From Raphanus sativus (taxonomy: Eukaryota; Streptophyta; Magnoliopsida; Brassicales; Brassicaceae), in NCBI RefSeq assembly GCF_000801105.2, contig NW_026615364.1, forward strand, positions 1-64,000: a DNA stretch of 64,000 bases, in the 5' to 3' direction. The translations under genes were made by a program, and so were the position numbers. The notes beneath the pieces were generated by a model. That model had not been told where the DNA came from and ran no database searches. It saw only the letters and a program-made list of their open reading frames with translations. Below are positions 1 through 10,629 of the stretch, in pieces (positions within the stretch are counted from its first letter, which is position 1; every line of letters begins with the position of its first letter).

Positions 1-1454
1 GCTGAGGTTTGACCCCGGTTCTGATCCGGCCTGCTTCCCCCACTCCTGTTCTTGTTCTGTCCATCAGATTGCTTAGGACAGTCCTTCTTGAGATGACCCT
101 TAAGACCACAGGTATGGCAAGTCCGGTCACCTCCCACATTTGGGCACTCTCGAGCAAAGTGTCCCATCTTACCACAACGAGTGCAAGCGCCCATGGCTCT
201 CCAGCACTCACCATAATGGTTTCTACTACACTTAGGGCACACAGGCTTACCACTTGAGGTTTTACCCTCCTCAGCCTGGTCCCTCTTTCTCTTCCGGTCA
301 CCACTTTGCCCAGGAGCCACCACCACACTCTTCACTTTGTGCTTAGCTTCCTCAGCAAGGTTAGTCTCCAACATAGCCATCCTCTCAACCAGTTCAGTCA
401 CATTGGAGAAGGTCCGGACTGAGCAGTAGGTCTTGAGTTCAGGCCTAAGGCCGCGGATGAACCTTCGGACCTGTACTGCTTCATCCTCCAACTCCCTTCC
501 CACAAAGCGCCTGAGCCTGTTGAACTCTTCTTCATACTCTCTGACTGACCTACGCCCTTGAACCAAGTCCAAGAACTTAGCCTCCAAACGGTCCCATGCC
601 TCAGCTGGAAAGTACTTGTGGTTGAACTCCACTTCAAAGTCAGCAAAGCGCTCAATGGAACCATTGGTACGTTTGTCCAAAGCTATCCACCAGTTGTGTG
701 CATCACCCTCCAGGAAGTGCACTGCAATGTCCCTTTGGTACTCCTCAGGGCACCGGGTTGATTTGAAGTTTCTAACCAACCGGTCTCTCCACTCATCAGC
801 CTCCATGGGATCAACACTTCCAGCAAAGTGCTTTGTCCCTAGGCGTGATACATGCTCCAGAACCTTCAGGTAGTCCACCTTCTTAGCTGATCCAGATGGT
901 GGATCCAGCTCAATCACTTCAGCTACTGGTAACACTCGTCCACCAGCTCCACCACTTCCACCAGCTCCCACTTGAGCTTGTGTGGCTTGTCCAACGGATG
1001 AGTTTACCACTGGGGTGAGCACCTGAGTCATGGCTACCATCTGACTACCCATTAGCCTAATGGCAGCCAATATCTCCTGCATGGAAGGCTCAGCCGCCTG
1101 ATCACCCGGACCAGTCCTCCCATCAGCCCTGATGTTTGGATCAACCCGGTGACCAATCTCTGAAGACTCAGCCTCTCCATCCGGATCATCCTGGTGCTGC
1201 CCAGCAGCTGCACCTAACTGACTTCCAGCTCCCTCGAGCTGCCTCACGGTCTCATTCAGCTGCTCATCCGTGCCGTCCAGCTGAACCTCAGCCTGATTAA
1301 CTTGGATTTCAGTCAGGACAGTGTCTCCGGTCCGACCCATGGGTGGAACCAACAACTCGACATTTGGGTTAGGTACTGATGCATCTCCAGCACCAGACAC
1401 CCCAGCCCCATCCTTAGCTTTCCGAGACCGCTTCCTTGTTCCCTTAGGCCACAT
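1..1454 (-). CDS. gag: Gag polyprotein of element N (partial, open at window edge)
   Basis: An uninterrupted minus-strand frame of 484 codons starts at the ATG at 1454-1452 and is still open at base 1. It encodes the capsid/nucleocapsid protein that packages element RNA. An acidic, Gln/Gly-rich N-terminal part precedes a retrotransposon gag core (about residues 200-345, with motifs DEWRDRL and AHNWW). The basic C-terminal part has two CX2CX4HX4C knuckles: CTRCGKMGHFAREC at residues 424-437 and a second starting at residue 446, with a degenerate third Cys/His cluster just before them. The start is the first ATG after the leader and lies 158 bp from the primer site. The absence of stops contrasts with every other gag in the window and suggests a recent insertion. 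Confidence 0.9.
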   Translation of the reverse strand, partial: MWPKGTRKRSRKAKDGAGVSGAGDASVPNPNVELLVPPMGRTGDTVLTEIQVNQAEVQLDGTDEQLNETVRQLEGAGSQLGAAAGQHQDDPDGEAESSEIGHRVDPNIRADGRTGPGDQAAEPSMQEILAAIRLMGSQMVAMTQVLTPVVNSSVGQATQAQVGAGGSGGAGGRVLPVAEVIELDPPSGSAKKVDYLKVLEHVSRLGTKHFAGSVDPMEADEWRDRLVRNFKSTRCPEEYQRDIAVHFLEGDAHNWWIALDKRTNGSIERFADFEVEFNHKYFPAEAWDRLEAKFLDLVQGRRSVREYEEEFNRLRRFVGRELEDEAVQVRRFIRGLRPELKTYCSVRTFSNVTELVERMAMLETNLAEEAKHKVKSVVVAPGQSGDRKRKRDQAEEGKTSSGKPVCPKCSRNHYGECWRAMGACTRCGKMGHFARECPNVGGDRTCHTCGLKGHLKKDCPKQSDGQNKNRSGGSRPDQNRGQTS

Positions 1455-1611
1455 CAAAACCAAACACAAACCAAATGTCAGTCTTGAAGGAAACTTTCTA
1501 AACCTCAATCAACATCAAAAGTAAGCAAATAAAACATAAACCAAACATGTCAAGAGACTCAGCCGGATGTGTGATGACCTGCCCCTAACCCAACAGCCTA
1601 GAATCAAGCAT

Positions 1612-1623
1612 GCTCTGATACCA
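1612..1623 (-). promoter_or_regulatory. Primer-binding site of N (tRNA-iMet type)
   Basis: The minus strand reads TGGTATCAGAGC, the usual plant retrotransposon primer site complementary to the 3' end of initiator tRNA-Met. It lies three bases inside the end of the LTR, the expected spacing, and fixes both the orientation and the inner LTR border. Confidence 0.9.
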
Positions 1624-1626
1624 ACT

Positions 1627-3380
1627 TGTAAGACCCGAACCTGGATCCCACGATCCAACCAGTCCAAGTACTCACCTAAATGTCTAAGTGTAATTCAGCC
1701 GGTTTGAGTCCAATAATTTCTAAGTCATTTTCAATTCATTTGAGGTTTACATTGCACAAGTACAAAGCGGAAGCATAAAAGAAATGTCATTTCATATATA
1801 TAAGTCAGTGTGATCCATACAAATCATTCAATCCACACAAGTTGCACAATAGGCTATCATAAGTTCATCTAAACTAGACACACATCACACATCCATCCAC
1901 GGCCAAGTCTTCAAGACTCCTTTGCTTTACCACGATCACTGCTGGTCCCTGAAACCAAACCACAACACATGAATATACATATGATCCGATATCCTAACAT
2001 CAAACTAATCAGTACATGGTTCCGGACCCTAGATCACATCAAAATCCCATTTCTGATCATACTAAATACTCGGCCAAAAACTCTAAACTATACATGATAA
2101 ATCATGATAAACCCAAACTAAGAGAATGGTCCAATTGGATTCCTCAGAACCGGCCTCAGTCATACCGACCTTGACCATGAACCGCCAACCGGCCAAACTG
2201 GACCAACCTTAAATACATGTTATAAATTGAATCTACCACTTTGATAATTCATTAAAAATCCCAACTAAGAGATTACAATCGCCAAACCCCAATGATTCCC
2301 TTGAGAACCATGAGATCAGACCTTACCTCCCCAACCAAGGCCGCGGAGAGATTATACTGACCAATCCGAGCCTTGGGGGTTTGTCCGCGGGTTTAAACCC
2401 TCAGACCACATCAGAAAATAGTGGGGAAGAGATTGATAAAGAGAAAGGAAGAAACGGATGCAACCAACACATCATGGTTCAACCGGCCAGACCATTTAAA
2501 CCCACGGTCTTGCGCGGTTACCATCCGGAGTGCATCAGTACCTTAGGCGTACGTTCCTCTGCGCCTCCATCCTTCTCTGTCTCCTTCCTCTTGTCCTTGT
2601 CACTTTGCCCGCCTGCCATGTTCTTGTCTGAACCGTTTCCACCGATTAAAACTCACCGGAACACCACACGGATCACTCCTCACCGCCGGTCTCTTCTCTC
2701 TTTCTTTCTGGTAGAATTTTGGCAGAGGTTTGCCTAGTGTTTCTTGTTCTTTAAATCGATGTCCAGAGTCTCCTATTTATAGGAAATGACTTCGACAGCG
2801 GTTTGGGCGAACGGTTACACGGTTTGGGCGAACGGTCACATGCGGTTTCTCTTTTGCATCCTTTCGGCCAAACTGCTTCCAACTGCTCCCAACCGCTCCC
2901 CTTGATCGATCATCAGCTGCTGGAACTCAGCTAGGTACCTGAACCACTTGCCAAGCTCCATGGTCACCTCAGACCATGTCACCACCGAGCCGGAACCATA
3001 ACCGCTCATGGTCCGGTCCAACCGCCCAAGAGCTAATCACTCTGTCCAGCTGAGGTGAGCTGGTCACTAGCTTCCCCAGCTGAGTGAGCTGACCTGTTAG
3101 CTTCTGGAGCTGTCCTAGACTTGCCTGAGCTACTGTGAGCTTGCCTCACTCCTTTCCTAGCTGCCCGAGCTACCAAAACTCAATGACCAGCTACCATAAC
3201 ACTTGTCCAGCTCCTTTGAGCTTACCTTTCCTTCATTCTGGTTAAGTCTCAGCTTCCTGATGCACTTAACCCCTCTTATGGATCATGATACGCTTGCCTT
3301 TAGGTCTCATGACCTGGCTGGTGCTTGTCCTCGCACCATGATCCATCCGGATGGCTTTACCTAGAACTTGGGACATGACA
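1627..3380 (-). repeat. 5' LTR of element N
   Basis: A 1754-bp segment bounded by TG...CA on the minus strand and adjoining the primer site. A TATA-like box (CTATAAATAG on the minus strand, 2773-2782) marks the probable promoter, so U3 is the 2800-3380 side. U3 holds an unusual cluster of AGCT motifs (about 3025-3245). The small open frames here (for example 2381-2737) have no recognisable protein content and are treated as chance. The partner LTR is outside the window. Confidence 0.85.
2773..2782 (-). promoter_or_regulatory. TATA box of the N LTR promoter
   Basis: CTATAAATAG on the minus strand, in the middle of the long LTR and upstream (in element sense) of the primer site and gag. The motif and its place fit an LTR Pol II promoter; the start of transcription cannot be seen. 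Confidence 0.55.
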
Positions 3381-3910
3381 GGTGATCACGTTCGTCCACA
3401 GGAACTTACGGATCTGGAGATCCTTGATCTTACTGAGCGCTTCTGCTTCGATCCATTTCGAGAAGTAGTCAGTGACCACTAGGAAGAAAACCTTCTGACC
3501 CGACACCATAGGGAATTTCCCTACGATATCCATGCCCCATTTTCCGAAGGGCCTAGGGAAAATAATGGATTTGGGAGCTTAGAGACGGGGGCGTATCTCT
3601 GACATCGATTGCAGTGCTTGGCCTGCTTGTTGGTGTCTTTAGCTATCGTAGGCCAGTAGTATCCAACCCTTTTGGCTCTTAGCACCAAACTCCTTCCACT
3701 AGAGTGGGATCCGCAGTCTCCCTCATGGAGTTCCACGAGAATTCTCGCTGTTTCTCTGGGTGTAACGCATCGGAGGTATGGGCCAGAGAAGGATCTTCAG
3801 AATATTTTCCCTTTAGAGATGCAGTACCTGGCAGCTTCGGGTATTAGACTAGGGATCTCGCCGACAGCTCTCGTAGCCGAAGCACGTTACCTTGTTGTTG
3901 TTACGCTCAA
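3381..3910 (-). pseudogene. M integrase fragment, array unit A
   Basis: Left-facing Ty3/gypsy integrase remnant. Read on the minus strand from about 3910, it shows a Tat-like integrase N-terminus with a zinc-binding HHCC set (motifs LHEGDCGSHSSGR and HCNRCQRYAP), broken by a stop just after SKGKIF. A frame change follows before the start of the catalytic region (DYFSKWIEAEA). The remainder is missing because element N is inserted at 3380/3381. It is an internal piece with no start or end of its own. Confidence 0.8.
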
Positions 3911-4110
3911 ACGCAGATTCGGAATAAAATCCCTTCTTGCTCTCTTTTTACGATTTCATATTTTATTTCTCGTTTATTTTCGTGTTCTTATTGCTTGGCG
4001 TGCGGTTTCTCAGAAATCTGGGACCTCTGGGAAATTAGGGTTTTCCTACTTTCCTAAAATATACGAAATATTGACGGTGCGAATTTCGGATCCCACAACC
4101 ATAAGTAACG
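3911..4110. other. Filler sequence between M integrase and P, unit A
   Basis: About 200 bp, repeated at 8523-8722 and 13140-13339, joining the two oppositely oriented retroelement pieces. It has no recognisable protein match in any frame. An open frame crosses the junction (3672-4187) but is a chance fusion of antisense integrase and filler. It may be a scrap of a third element. Confidence 0.5.
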
Positions 4111-5700
4111 TTTGTTATCTGCTCAGATCTTGGGCCTCCCAAACGTCACACATGTATTTGAACTTCACTGTGATGCTTGTAAGCTAGGGATTGGAGCCAT
4201 GCTTAGCCAGTCAGGACGTCCCATCGCTTTCTTCAAAAAAAAATTGCTAGTTCCCGGGCTTGATATAGTACATACGATGTTAAATTTTATGCTATTTTAT
4301 GCTTTGTAACACTTGGCAAGTCAGGATAAAATCTCATCACGCCATGCTTCCTGGATAGCATTCCTACAACAGTTTACCTTTGTGATCAAGCATAAGACTA
4401 ATAAGGTAGCCGATGCGTCAAGTCGCAGACATTCTTTGGTAGCCACACTTCAGGTTTCAACGCCAGGGTTTGATGTGTTACCAGATCTATATGCAACCGA
4501 CACCTTATTTTGGGACGATTTGGTCTTCATTAGAAGCTGGGACTCGGTCAGAGTTTGTGTTGCATGATGATTATATCTTTCAGGGTACTTGTCTGTGCAT
4601 TCCACAAGGCAGCCTTCGGCAAAAAATACATGAAGAAGGTCACGTCGGTCGTGATAGAATGGTGCAGTTGGTGATGGACGCTTATTTTTGGCCGTCGTTG
4701 GGTTGTGATGTATCTCGTTTTTTCGAGAAGTATGTGGTTTGCCATCGTTCCAAAGGCCATGCTTCTAACTCCGGTTTGTATTTACCTCTTCCTATACCGA
4801 CTCAACCATGGACCGACGTTAGTATGGATTTCATATTGGGTCTTCCTCGTACTCAACGGGGGCATGATTTAATATTTGTAGTGGTCGATCGCTTCTCGAA
4901 AATGGCACACTTCACCCCTTGCAAGAAGACGACGGATGCTGTACAAGTTGCAGTCCCTTTCTTCCGCGAGGTTTATAGGCTTCATGGCTTGCCGTTATCA
5001 ATTGTGTCGGATTGGGACTCGCGTTTTCTCAGTCACTTTTGGAGGTCTTTTTGGTGTCTGTTACTTACAAGCCTTGATAAGTTCCGCTTACCATCCACAG
5101 ACTGACGGTCAAACGTAAGTCACTAACCGTACGTTGGCTGACACGCTTTGCTGTTTGGTTGTGGATAACATTAGATCGTTGGATTTAGTCTTATGTCAGG
5201 TTGAATTCGCTCATAACCATGCAGTTAACAAGAGTACTCGTTTCAGTCCATTTCGGGTAATCTACGTTATTGTCCCTCATGGTCCTAATTATCTTGGAGT
5301 TTCACCGGATGTTTCAAGTGACCATGGGCAGGCGATAGATTGCTTGGCAAATGCTTCAGCAATACACGTGCAGGTTCATGATAATTTACAACTATCAACT
5401 GCAAAGTACAAAGAAAGCGATGATCGACATTGTCGAGATTTCCAATTTAAAGTGGGGGATTGTGTGTGGGCTGTCCTTAATCGGGAAAGATTCTATGCAG
5501 GGGATTATAACAAGCTGAAGTCTCGCAAAGTTGGTCCATTGGAAGTCCTTGAGAAGATTAACAATAACGCATATCGTCTCTTGTTACCTACGGATGCTCG
5601 ATACTCTGACGTTTTCAACTTCAAACATCTCATTCCTTTTGTAGCTCACGATGATACTACAGATCCAAGGTCGGATCTTTCTTCATCTCGGGTGACCTGA
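4111..5700 (+). pseudogene. P: decayed chromovirus pol (RNase H-integrase), unit A
   Basis: Right-facing Ty3/gypsy pol remnant of Reina/chromovirus type. In order: RNase H (about 4118-4435; motifs CDACKLGIGAMLSQ, GRPIAFF, SRHASWIAFLQ, VADASSRR), integrase zinc region (4600-4760), catalytic core (MDFILGLPRTQRGHD, FVVVDRFSKM, HGLPLSIVSDWDSRF) and integrase C-terminus (VGDCVWAV, NAYRLLLPTDARYSDVFN) ending at the TGA near 5700. Stops and frameshifts separate these blocks, one expected zinc-binding Cys is lost, and an Arg next to the second catalytic Asp is Trp. Gag, protease and reverse transcriptase are absent. No chromodomain is visible, which is normal for some Reina-group elements. Confidence 0.85.
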
Positions 5701-6018
5701 TGCAGAGTGGATCATATTTTCTTTTTCGGTTTTGGCTTTACTTTTACTTAATTATTCTTGTTCTAGATAAGTGTTAAGTTTCCTATTTATTTATGAGATT
5801 AGAATTAAGACTTATGGATATAATGTTAGGTCATTATCATTAAGGACTTATGTCTTTTCCTATTTCTATAGATAGTGATCTCTAGGCTTTGTAAAGAGAC
5901 ACATTATTATTGAATTTATAAAACAAAGCTTTGCTTCATCTCTTTTTTACGGCTAGATCATTGGTGATCTCAACGGATTCAAACTCGTAGGTTCTTTTAG
6001 GCATTTTCAGACTAAACA
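5701..6018 (+). repeat. Putative 3' LTR of P, unit A
   Basis: Directly follows the end of P integrase. It starts TGCAGAG and ends ACTAAACA, and contains a TATA-like stretch (TCTATAGATA near 5873) followed by a pyrimidine-rich leader-like segment, the layout of a short chromovirus LTR. No 5' partner exists in the window, so the borders are inferred from TG...CA and position only. Confidence 0.45.
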
Positions 6019-7604
6019 ACTGCACCTACATCTATCAGTTACTATATCACCTTTCCTCCCTCGTTTACACTCTTTTCTCATTGTCCTCTCTATTCGATAT
6101 GCATGTGGCTCTGTGGCGTTGGGATCGACACCGAAAGTTTAAAACTTAGATATTTATTAAATCGTGGTGAGTCTCCAATGAGGATCGGGTGGAGAGAGTT
6201 GGATTTATACTTTCTACGGTGCGATTATCGACAGAGAAGTTGTATGTGGTGGATCTTGGTGTTGCTTCTCTTTCTCATCTCCAAGATCCGGATGGTTCAC
6301 GGTGCGTCGGGCCTTCCCGAGAGTTCCTCGGCCTTGCTGGGTCGTCGGTCCTGAAGGTCTCTGTTTGAGGACGGTGGAGACGAGGTCTAGGGTTTTGCAA
6401 GTTATCCCTTGTGGTTGAGGGCTTGTCTTCTGGCTGTTGTGAGGAGTGCTGTTGATGCTGGATCTAGGTCAGATATGGCGGTTCCTTTACTTAGGAAAGT
6501 TATTCTGAGACAGAGGTCTTGTATGACCGGATTGAATCTGGAGAGGAGCGCAATTGACTAGTGTTTGCAGTCGTCGAGGTGTTAGCAGTAGGAGCGGAGG
6601 TTGAGTTTGAGGCTAGGTCTTTTGATCTATTTTTGTGGCTGCAAGGTTCCTCTAGGAGTGGCTCCACCTTAGAAGCTTCATCGGCGATGGATCTGTGGGT
6701 TGGTTTTGGACATACCAAAACCGGTGAAGTCAATAATGTGGTCCAATTCTGAGGAGATACTCATGACAACCAGAGTAGAAGGACTAGTGCTTTCGTAACT
6801 TTCTTTCCCACCCATCTGTTTAGCTTTCGAAAATCTTTAGCTTTACGTTTGTTGTATTGTTCCTTGTTCTGTCTCTTTTCTCTTTAGTTTGTCGCTTGTT
6901 TGATATCAGAGAGACGGTGTTGTATTCTGGAACATCATCTTCTTTGCCCCAGCATCTCATAGGGTAATATAGGAAGGACCCATTAGAAAATAGAAAACAG
7001 TTTTATTTGTTTTAAATTCAGAAAGAACGGAAATTACCATAAACCCTAGAGATTATTTACAAGTTATATGGGTTATACCGGAGTGATGCCCGACCCGATT
7101 CGAACCGCCACCCAATTAGTTTTAAGATCAAAACCGAGACCAAGTTAACTCGTAACCGGTTCCACTTAACTCAATTTCAATTCGGTTCCTCTCAAATTTT
7201 GTATTTTCCCCTCTCTCTCAACGGAAATACTTACCAACCCTAGAACCCAAAATTGGTTAAGATTTCGAAATCTTTCTCCTATGGAACTCTCTGATTTTGA
7301 ATTTATTTTCGCGTCATACGTGAAACTAGAGGGGGTAAAAGGAAGGAGAATCCGACCCGTCAACAAAGGTTTATGATTTATCCAAGGGTTTAAGGTTTAG
7401 TATTTAGTGTTTAGGGTTTTGTTGACGGTATTAAATTTTTTTTTAAAGTTTTTTGTTTGCAACTAGTATTATATTTTATTTATTTTATATTTTAATTTTA
7501 AAAACATAATTTAATTTGATAGTATTTTATTTCCTTTTTAAAAAGATACTAAATATGAAATAGTGAAATCCTATTGGTGGGTGAACTTGTAGGTTCACCC
7601 TAGG
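6019..7604. other. Non-coding tail of unit A
   Basis: No recognisable gene. 6019-6960 is GC-balanced with several short open frames in both strands but no protein motif. 6960-7370 has stretches with alternating Arg/Pro-type codons and no known domain. 7382-7425 carries degenerate plant telomere-like TTTAGGG repeats, and 7430-7560 is very AT-rich. A perfect 8-bp inverted repeat (GGGTGAAC/GTTCACCC, about 7578-7599) sits right at the junction with the next unit. Confidence 0.6.
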
Positions 7605-8522
7605 GAATGCTCAAGGATATCAGTTCGTCGTTCTCATTTTGTGAGATAGGACCCGAGACCGTCGTCCTAACTTGCATCTCCGTGGGGGTTATGGCTTCGG
7701 CGCCGTAGACTAGCGAAAAAGGGGTTTCCAGCATCGCCGTTTTAGGAGTAGTCCGATGAGCCCAGAGGACCCCGTGTAGTTCTTCTGTCCAATTTTCCTG
7801 AGAGCCTTCTAGTCGTTTCTTTAGCATGTTGACCACGGTTTTGGTCATAGACTTCGCTTGTCCATTGGATTGTGGATGCCTGGGTGTGGTGAAGGTCATC
7901 TTTATGCCACAGTCTTTGCATAACTTCTTGAAGTTGTAGCTTGTGAACTGTGATCCGTTGTCGGTGACAATTTCTTACAGGACCCAAAAGCGGGTGATCA
8001 CGTTCGTCCACAGGAACTTACGGATCTGGAGATCCTTGATCTTACTGAGCGCTTCTGCTTCGATCCATTTCGAGAAGTAGTCAGTGACCACTAGGAAGAA
8101 AACCTTCTGACCCGACACCATAGGGAATTTCCCTACGATATCCATGCCCCATTTTCCAAAGGGCCTAGGGAAAATAATGGATTTGGGAGCTTAGAGACGG
8201 GGGCGTATCTCTGACATCGATTGCAGTGCTTGGCCTGCTTGTTGGTGTCTTTAGCCATCGTAGGCCAGTAGTATCCAACCCTTTTGGCTCTTAGCACCAA
8301 ACTCCTTCCACTAGAGTGGGATCCGCAGTCTCCCTCATGGAGTTCCACGAGAATTCTCGCTGTTTCTCTGGGTGTTACGCATCGGAGGTATGGGCCAGAG
8401 AAGGATCTTCAGAATATTTTCCCTTTAGAGATGCAGTACCTGGCAGCTTCGGGTATTAGACTAGGGATCTCGCCGACAGCTCTCGTAGCCGAAGCACGTT
8501 ACCTTGTTGTTGTTACGCTCAA
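7605..8522 (-). pseudogene. M integrase fragment, array unit B (longest copy)
   Basis: Most complete copy of the M integrase remnant. On the minus strand: HHCC zinc region (8348-8190), catalytic core with DYFSKWIEAEA and EIVTDNGSQF, then TPRHPQSNGQAK carrying an Asn-Gly-Gln setting where the third acidic residue is replaced by Lys, and the Tat-like tail (LWAHRTTPKTAM, FSLVYGAEAITP). A stop just before EIVTDNG (near 7975) and another in the N-terminus are shared with the other units, so the element was dead before the block was multiplied. The fragment ends abruptly at 7605 with no integrase C-terminus or LTR. Confidence 0.85.
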
Positions 8523-8722
8523 ACGCGGATTCGGAATAAAATCCCTTCTTGCTCTCTTTTTACGATTTCATATTTTATTTCTCGTTTATTTTCGTGTTCT
8601 TATTGCTTGGCGTGCGGTTTCTCAGAAATCTGGGACCTCTGGGAAATTAGGGTTTTCCTACTTTCCTAAAATATACGAAATATTGACGGTGCGAATTTCG
8701 GATCCCACAACCATAAGTAACG

Positions 8723-10312
8723 TTTGTTATCTGCTCAGATCTTGGGCCTCCCAAACGTCACACATGTATTTGAACTTCACTGTGATGCTTGTAAGCTAGG
8801 GATTGGAGCCATGCTTAGCCAGTCAGGACGTCCCATCGCTTTCTTCAGAAAAAAATTGCTAGTTCCCGGGCTTGATATAGTACATACGATGTTAAATTTT
8901 ATGCTATTTTATGCTTTGTAACACTTGGCAAGTCAGGATAAAATCTCATCACGCCATGCTTCCTGGATAGCATTCCTACAACAGTTTACCTTCGTGATCA
9001 AGCATAAGACTAATAAGGTAGCCGACGCGTCAAGTCGCAGACATTCTTTGGTAGCCACACTTCAGGTTTCAACGCCAGGGTTTGATGTGTTACCAGATCT
9101 ATATGCAACCGACACCTTATTTTGGGACGATTTGGTCTTCATTAGAAGCTGGGACTCGGTCAGAGTTTGTGTTGCATGATGATTATATCTTTCAGGGTAC
9201 TTGTCTGTGCATTCCACAAGGCAGCCTTCGGCAAAAAATACATGAAGAAGGTCACGTCGGCCGTGATAGAATGGTGCAGTTGGTGATGGACGCTTATTTT
9301 TGGCCGTCGTTGGGTTGTGATGTATCTCGTTTTTTCGAGAAGTATGTGGTTTGCCATCGTTCCAAAGGCCATGCTTCTAACTCCGGTTTGTATTTACCTC
9401 TTCCTATACCGACTCAACCATGGACCGACGTTAGTATGGATTTCATATTGGGTCTTCCTCGTACTCAACGGGGGCATGATTTAATATTTGTAGTGGTCGA
9501 TCGCTTCTCGAAAATGGCACACTTCACCCCTTGCAAGAAGACGACGGATGCTGTACAAGTTGCAGTCCCTTTCTTCCGCGAGGTTTATAGGCTTCATGGC
9601 TTGCCGTTATCAATTGTGTCGGATTGGGACTCGCGTTTTCTCAGTCACTTTTGGAGGTCTTTTTGGTGTCTGTTACTTACAAGCCTTGATAAGTTCCGCT
9701 TACCATCCACAGACTGACGGTCAAACGTAAGTCACTAACCGTACGTTGGCTGACACGCTTTGCTGTTTGGTTGTGGATAACATTAGATCGTTGGATTTAG
9801 TCTTATGTCAGGTTGAATTCGCTCATAACCATGCAGTTAACAAGAGTACTCGTTTCAGTCCATTTCGGGTAATCTACGTTATTGTCCCTCATGGTCCTAA
9901 TTATCTTGGAGTTTCACCGGATGTTTCAAGTGACCATGGGCAGGCGATAGATTGCTTGGCAAATGCTTCAGCAATACACGTGCAGGTTCATGATAATTTA
10001 CAACTATCAACTGCAAAGTACAAAGAAAGCGATGATCGACATTGTCGAGATTTCCAATTTAAAGTGGGGGATTGTGTGTGGGCTGTCCTTAATCGGGAAA
10101 GATTCTATGCAGGGGATTATAACAAGCTGAAGTCTCGCAAAGTTGGTCCATTGGAAGTCCTTGAGAAGATTAACAATACGCATATCGTCTCTTGTTACCT
10201 ACGGATGCTCGATACTCTGACGTTTTCAACTTCAAACATCTCATTCCTTTTGTAGCTCACGATGATACTACAGATCCAAGGTCGGATCTTTCTTCATCTC
10301 GGGTGACCTGAT
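8723..10312 (+). pseudogene. P: decayed chromovirus pol, unit B
   Basis: Same content and order as the unit A copy: RNase H, integrase zinc region, core, C-terminus. It differs by scattered substitutions and by a one-base deletion near 10178 (AACAATACGC here, AACAATAACGC in unit A) that shifts the last 40-odd codons and ends the frame at 10255. All major stops and frameshifts of unit A are shared. Not functional. Confidence 0.85.
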
Positions 10313-10629
10313 GCAGAGTGGATCATATTTTCTTTTTCGGTTTTGGCTTTACTTTTACTTAATTATTCTTGTTCTAGATAAGTGTTAAGTTTCCTATTTA
10401 TTTATGAGATTAGAATTAAGACTTATGGATATAATGTTAGGTCATTATCATTAAGGACTTATGTCTTTTCCTATTTCTATAGATAGTGATCTCTAGGCTT
10501 TGTAAAGAGACACATTATTATTGAATTTATAAAACAAAGCTTTGCTTCATCTCTTTTTTACGGCTAGATCATTGGTGATCTCAACGGATTCAAACTCGTA
10601 GGTTCTTTTAGGCATTTTCAGACTAAACA
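10313..10629 (+). repeat. Putative 3' LTR of P, unit B
   Basis: Copy of the 5701-6018 segment: same TG start, TATA-like stretch and ACTAAACA end. The LTR call rests on position and ends only. Confidence 0.42.

Larger units (their letters stand above)
1..3380 (-). mobile_element. Element N: Ty3/gypsy LTR retrotransposon, 5' part
   Basis: Left-facing element reading LTR, primer-binding site, gag, then off the window edge. The LTR begins TGTCATG and ends TCTTACA on the minus strand. The long LTR (about 1.75 kb), iMet-type primer site and a gag with zinc knuckles fit the Tekay/Del chromovirus group; that lineage call is inference because pol is outside the window. It interrupts the first unit of the tandem array: the sequence resuming at 3381 (GGTGATCACG) is continuous with an uninterrupted stretch in the other units (7993 and 12611), so GGTGA is the likely right-hand target duplication. 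The other half of that unit should lie beyond the far end of N. Confidence 0.88.

Noticed and set aside
398..873. Several overlapping open frames on both strands (398-664 minus, 558-761 and 616-873 plus)
   Set aside because: They are shadows of the continuous minus-strand gag of N, which carries the recognisable motifs.
2381..2737. 118-codon plus-strand open frame in the N LTR
   Set aside because: No domain; it lies in LTR U3/R sequence opposite to the element and is best explained by chance.
3672..4187. 171-codon open frame repeated in all three array units
   Set aside because: It is antisense to the integrase zinc region and then runs through filler into P; repetition comes from the tandem array, not from selection.
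6103..6752. Short open frames in the unit tails (83, 77 and 63 codons), repeated in unit B
   Set aside because: No protein motif, and they repeat only because the DNA is duplicated.
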